Part shown: one piece after another, positions 7,667 through 10,396 of the stretch
How positions within the stretch are numbered: position 1 is the first letter of the stretch
How the letters are laid out: each line of letters begins with the position of its first letter
Assembly: GCA_017415945.1 (NCBI GenBank)
Contig: JAFQDR010000225.1
Span: forward strand, 1-10,396
DNA from: Oscillospiraceae bacterium
Lineage (GTDB): Bacteria > Bacillota_A > Clostridia > Oscillospirales > Oscillospiraceae
Direction: 5' to 3'
DNA length: 10,396 bases
The notes under the pieces: model-generated
Seen by the model: the letters and a program-made list of their open reading frames with translations, nothing else
Database searches by the model: none
What the model was told of the DNA's origin: nothing
Position numbers and translations under genes: made by a program

Positions 7667-9254
7667 ATCTTCTGTTTTCGTAAGCGATCTCAAAATCGGA
7701 CTTGGGGGTGTAGGTCTCACGGAGCTTGACCACCACTCTGCCGTCCATCACACGGACACTGCCTTCCATGGGATACAGGGGCATCTCCGCAAACTCCTCG
7801 CTGTCCGCCACAGCGATGACCACAGCTTCATCGGGCTCCGCAACCGGAACCGACAGCCAGTCGTTGAGATAGTAATATATATGCTTGTTCAGGTGCGCAA
7901 GGTTATGCACAGGCACGGAATAGTGATCCACCCGATGATAGCTTTCCACAGCGGAGCGCACCTGTTCATCGGGGATCGCTCCCACAAACAGCACCTCCAT
8001 CCCCTGCTCATAGCCCTCGCAGGACTCCACACGAGTCATTAAGCGGGTAAAATAGCTCTCCGCCGCCCGATGGGACTGGGCGGATGCGGTGTACATCAGA
8101 TTGTTGGTGTTCAAGCTGAACAGCAGAAGCAACGCACACCAAGCCGCCACTGCGCCCCCACGCACCCGCGGGACACCGCAGTCATCCGCCAAGTCAGCCA
8201 TTAGGAATACGATGGCATACACCAGAACATGGGAATATTTCATCAAAGGTGTGGGCTCGGAATAGGGAGAAATGATCTGCCCGAAGTTCATAGCCAGCGG
8301 GAAAATCGCCAGCAGCCCCAGCACCGTGACCACACGCCAAATTTCGCTCCACAGCTTTTCCTTGGTGAGGTACAGGAACGTAAGCCCCGCACCCAGTACC
8401 GCCGCAGCAAGATTCAGCACAGCGAACCAACTCGTTGCAAAGCCGTTTGTTGCACCGGGGACAAAGAAGAACTTCACCACCTGCTTGTAGGCGGTCACGA
8501 TCAGCATAGGCAGCTCACGGAAGGGATAGCCGCTGCTTGCCGCATCCATACCCAGATAGGACAGCAGCTCCACATCCTTGATCTTCAGGAACACCTGCAA
8601 AATCACATAGTACAGCACCGCACCCAGAGCCAAATAGGCCATGAGCTTCAGTCCCAGCAGCAGGCAATCCTTGAACCCGTTTTCCCGTTCCAGCACACGT
8701 CGCATGACAGCAAGCACAGACAAGCCGATGGCAACAGTCACATACACTTGATAGGTGCCCATGGTCAGCGCCAGCAGCACCACCGCCGCCGCGAAGCCAC
8801 CTCTGCCCCGCAGCGCCATCCATACGGACAGCACCGCCATAAAAATGGCAAGGCAGTAGGCCGAGGCGGTGAACATATACATAAAAGTAAAGCCCATAGA
8901 GGGGAACGCCGCCATAACAGCCCCCGTCATAGCCCCCAGCGTACGGCTCTTGATGCGCAGCACATTCACCGCCAGTGCCGCCGCAGCAGCGATCAGCAGT
9001 ACCGACAGCAGCCCGATCACGGCAGGCATCTGGGTAAAATCATTCAGAGCAGTGGCGTAGTGCAGGAACCAACGTCCCGACACAGTCATCTGCTGCAGGT
9101 CATATACACGGCTGAGCCCATCGGAATTTGGGATCAGATTGGTAAAGGCATATATATGAGTCACATAGCCTGCGATCAGCGCGGCAAGGAATGCGGCTCT
9201 CTCCCCATCCCCCACACGTCTCCACAGACGGTGAACCAGTTCATCCAGCTTCAT
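7665..9254 (-). CDS. GtrII-like polytopic glucosyltransferase, putative
   Basis: The 529-residue protein has about ten or eleven hydrophobic segments between residues 20 and 385. A roughly 140-residue C-terminal region (about 388-529) looks soluble and extracytoplasmic. The N-terminal loop NSDGLSRVYDLQQMTVSGRW (43-62), with D45 and the GRW motif, resembles the GtrII glucosyltransferase family. That family adds glucose from a polyprenyl-phosphate donor to surface polymers. The donor and acceptor here are unproven, and a different GT-C family is possible. Two upstream in-frame ATGs (9329 and 9290) would include the promoter and terminator region. The ATG at 9254 has GGAGGT (9262-9267) 7 nt upstream and is preferred. 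The gene converges with htrA and is preceded by its own promoter. Confidence 0.7.
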   Translation of the reverse strand: MKLDELVHRLWRRVGDGERAAFLAALIAGYVTHIYAFTNLIPNSDGLSRVYDLQQMTVSGRWFLHYATALNDFTQMPAVIGLLSVLLIAAAAALAVNVLRIKSRTLGAMTGAVMAAFPSMGFTFMYMFTASAYCLAIFMAVLSVWMALRGRGGFAAAVVLLALTMGTYQVYVTVAIGLSVLAVMRRVLERENGFKDCLLLGLKLMAYLALGAVLYYVILQVFLKIKDVELLSYLGMDAASSGYPFRELPMLIVTAYKQVVKFFFVPGATNGFATSWFAVLNLAAAVLGAGLTFLYLTKEKLWSEIWRVVTVLGLLAIFPLAMNFGQIISPYSEPTPLMKYSHVLVYAIVFLMADLADDCGVPRVRGGAVAAWCALLLLFSLNTNNLMYTASAQSHRAAESYFTRLMTRVESCEGYEQGMEVLFVGAIPDEQVRSAVESYHRVDHYSVPVHNLAHLNKHIYYYLNDWLSVPVAEPDEAVVIAVADSEEFAEMPLYPMEGSVRVMDGRVVVKLRETYTPKSDFEIAYENRR

Positions 9255-9288
9255 TCGGTCAACCTCCGATTTGGATTGATACACAGTC

Positions 9289-9317
9289 ATTATATTTGTT
9301 TTCCCACAAAAAAGCAA
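9289..9317 (-). promoter_or_regulatory. Probable promoter of the GtrII-like gene
   Basis: On the minus strand TTGCTT (9312-9317) and a perfect TATAAT (9289-9294) are separated by 17 bp. The -35 lies in the U-tract of the upstream operon's terminator. The predicted leader is about 30 nt. Confidence 0.7.
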
Positions 9318-9342
9318 GCACCCTGCCATGATTGACAGGGTG
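9308..9342 (-). terminator. Intrinsic terminator of the lipoprotein-SLH operon
   Basis: Read on the minus strand, CACCCTGTC and GGCAGGGTG form a 9-bp stem (9319-9342, one T-G pair) with a 6-nt loop. CTTGCTTTTTT follows. It starts 7 nt after the SLH gene's TGA. Confidence 0.85.
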
Positions 9343-9349
9343 CCGCGTA

Positions 9350-10081
9350 TCAGCCGAAGGGTGTCTGGTTGTTTCCGGGTCTATGGGACGGTGTAGGTGT
9401 AGGCGCAGGGGTAGGGGTAGGTGTGGGTGTCACCTGCGGGATGTCGCCGGCCTGTTCCGTCCACTCTACGAAGCGGTACAGGATCACTGCGCACTGTGCA
9501 CGGGTGGCGCTGCCTGCGGGAGACAGGGTGGTGGCGGATGTGCCGCTGATGATGCCGTTGCCAACCGCCCAGCTCAGAGCCTTCACAGCATAAGCGGAAA
9601 CGGTATTTGCATCTATATAGCTGTCAATATCCGCAGCGGCGGGAGTCTCCATGCCCTTGGAATTGGCGTACTTGGAGAAGATAGCTACCATCTGCTCACG
9701 GGTGATGTTATTGTCGGGAGAGAATGTGGCTGCGCTTGTGCCGCTGACGATGCCGTTGGCGTAGGCCCATGCCACGGGAGCGCGGTACCAGCTATTGGGT
9801 GCCACATCCGTGAAGGGCAGCTCACCGCTGACGGCGGGCTTACCTTCCATGCTGTACAGCACAGTCACCAGCATAGCGCGGGTCATATTGGAATCGGGAC
9901 CGAATGCGGTGCTGCTTGTGCCGCTCATGAGCTTGCGTTCATAGACAAACTCCACAGCGGTGCGATACCAGCTGTCATGCGCCACATCGGAGAAGGGATG
10001 GGCAGCCAGTGCGGGCAGCTGCAGAGACAGCAGCAGAGTCAATGCCAATACCATAGCAAACAATCGTTTTGTGGTTTTCAT
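9350..10081 (-). CDS. Secreted protein with three SLH domains, Pro/Thr stalk and C-terminal NQTPFG
   Basis: The 243-residue exported protein is built almost only of surface-layer homology repeats, which bind secondary cell-wall polymers. A signal peptide (MKTTKRLFAM start, cleavage likely after ALA at 26) precedes three SLH domains. Their motifs are FSDV...SWY...SGTS...MTRA (about 29-71), FTDV...SWY...SGTS...ITRE (about 89-134) and a more divergent third ending SATRAQ (about 149-201). A (TP)n-like stalk (218-231) and the tail PGNNQTPFG follow. No enzymatic domain is visible. The ATGs at 10084 and 10081 are adjacent; GAGGTG (10087-10092) is better spaced for 10081, giving one residue less. The gene lies 9-12 nt after the lipoprotein gene, so the two are probably one operon. 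The last six residues are identical to the lipoprotein's. Confidence 0.9.
   Translation of the reverse strand: MKTTKRLFAMVLALTLLLSLQLPALAAHPFSDVAHDSWYRTAVEFVYERKLMSGTSSTAFGPDSNMTRAMLVTVLYSMEGKPAVSGELPFTDVAPNSWYRAPVAWAYANGIVSGTSAATFSPDNNITREQMVAIFSKYANSKGMETPAAADIDSYIDANTVSAYAVKALSWAVGNGIISGTSATTLSPAGSATRAQCAVILYRFVEWTEQAGDIPQVTPTPTPTPAPTPTPSHRPGNNQTPFG
9389..9430 (-). repeat. Thr-Pro codon repeat encoding the SLH protein stalk
   Basis: Near-tandem ACN-CCN codons encode TPTPTPTPAPTPTP. Such tracts usually act as flexible, extended surface spacers and are prone to length change by slippage. The similar but separate tract in the lipoprotein gene lies at 10133-10285. Confidence 0.8.
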
Positions 10082-10093
10082 CATATCACCTCA

Positions 10094-10366
10094 TTATCCG
10101 AATGGGGTTTGGTTATCCTTCAGCTCCAGCGCGGGTGTTGCCAAGGGCGCCTGAACCGTCGGGGCAGGGCTCGTCGAGGGCTCCGCGGTGGGTGTAGGCT
10201 CGGGCGTGCCCGTGGGCTCCACAGTAGGCGTAGGCCGTTCCACGGGAGCAGCGGTCACAGGAGGAGTAGGCGTGGGAGTAGGCGTGACCGCGGGAGCCTC
10301 CTCTTGCTTGCAGCCCCACAACGACAGCAGCAGTGCCGCCATAAGTATGAGGAAGAATCGTTTCAT
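10094..10366 (-). CDS. Small Pro/Thr-rich lipoprotein ending in NQTPFG
   Basis: The 90-residue precursor has a lipoprotein signal peptide, MKRFFLILMAALLLSLWGC, with a lipobox-like LWGC and C19 as the lipidated residue. The 71-residue mature chain is almost all Pro, Thr, Ala, Glu and Val, with TP and PTPT tracts at about 28-78. It then ends ALELKDNQTPFG. No globular domain is apparent, so it reads as a lipid anchor plus an extended stalk displaying a short C-terminal tail. The start has AAAGGA spaced well upstream in the 30 bases visible. The SLH gene follows closely, suggesting translational linkage. I do not recognise the family. The clear signal peptide and ribosome binding site argue against a spurious ORF. 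Confidence 0.82.
   Translation of the reverse strand: MKRFFLILMAALLLSLWGCKQEEAPAVTPTPTPTPPVTAAPVERPTPTVEPTGTPEPTPTAEPSTSPAPTVQAPLATPALELKDNQTPFG
10133..10285 (-). repeat. Low-complexity Pro/Thr-rich coding tract in the lipoprotein
   Basis: Residues about 28-78 are low-complexity, with (TP)n at 28-35 and looser PTPT/PEPTPT units afterwards. It probably spans part of the cell wall as an unstructured stalk. Confidence 0.75.
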
Positions 10367-10396
10367 GTTGTTTCCTTTCCGATGATCGGGATGTGA

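Noticed and set aside
9255..9329. N-terminal extension of the GtrII-like protein from the ATG at 9329
   Set aside because: It overlaps the upstream terminator and this gene's own -35/-10. The ATG at 9254 has GGAGGT at ideal spacing.
8229..9335. A 368-codon plus-strand frame opposite the GtrII-like gene
   Set aside because: It is rich in His, Gln and Arg, with no domain or start signal. The minus strand has a strong ribosome binding site, promoter and membrane topology.
9353..10114. NQTPFG as a sortase (LPXTG-like) signal
   Set aside because: There is no following hydrophobic helix or basic tail; the motif ends the protein. One carrier is already a lipoprotein and the other has SLH domains.
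9332..10396. A 354-codon plus-strand frame opposite the SLH and lipoprotein genes
   Set aside because: It runs through the terminator and across two good minus-strand genes with signal peptides. The low-complexity Gly/Arg/Cys composition is an antisense artefact.
1..10396. CRISPR arrays, insertion sequences, tRNA/rRNA genes or phage genes
   Set aside because: None was seen: no spaced repeat arrays, no transposase-like protein and no cloverleaf-like sequences in the intergenic gaps, which are all shorter than 300 bases.

Overview
The window looks like chromosomal DNA from a Gram-positive, Firmicutes-type bacterium, most likely class Clostridia and possibly the Oscillospiraceae/Ruminococcaceae. 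The reasons are a Clostridia-like RpoB N-terminus, strong AGGAG-type ribosome binding sites, SLH-domain and lipoprotein surface proteins, an HtrA with a single N-terminal membrane anchor, and moderate-to-high GC. The family assignment is inference from sequence memory; no search was run.

Layout. Positions 1-3267 (minus) hold the first 1089 codons of rpoB, which runs off the left edge. It has its own promoter and a leader of about 140 nt with two hairpins. Divergent from it, 3540-4766 (plus) encodes a polytopic Gpi18-like GT-C glycosyltransferase. It converges on a MATE-family exporter at 4779-6170 (minus), and both stop codons lie inside one shared bidirectional terminator. Divergent from the MATE gene, across a 175-bp regulatory region, is a membrane-anchored HtrA protease at 6346-7623 (plus). 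HtrA converges, across another bidirectional terminator, on a GtrII-like membrane glycosyltransferase at 7665-9254 (minus). At the right edge is a two-gene minus-strand operon: a tiny Pro/Thr-rich lipoprotein (10094-10366) followed by a secreted protein with three SLH domains (9350-10081).

How the genes may work together. Apart from rpoB, every gene acts at the membrane or outside the cell: two polyprenyl-sugar-type glycosyltransferases, an exporter, a surface quality-control protease and two wall/membrane-anchored display proteins. No complete pathway can be reconstructed from the window.

The two most notable observations are these. (1) The lipoprotein and the SLH protein, which have different anchors, both end in Pro/Thr-rich stalks and then exactly the same C-terminal residues, NQTPFG, written with different codons; this suggests a selected C-terminal surface motif. 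(2) Four TTCA(C/G) repeats spaced exactly 11 bp apart sit between the divergent MATE and htrA promoters, the architecture of an OmpR/PhoB-family response-regulator site. No tRNA, rRNA, CRISPR array, insertion sequence or phage feature was found, and no gene-free stretch exceeds 300 bases.
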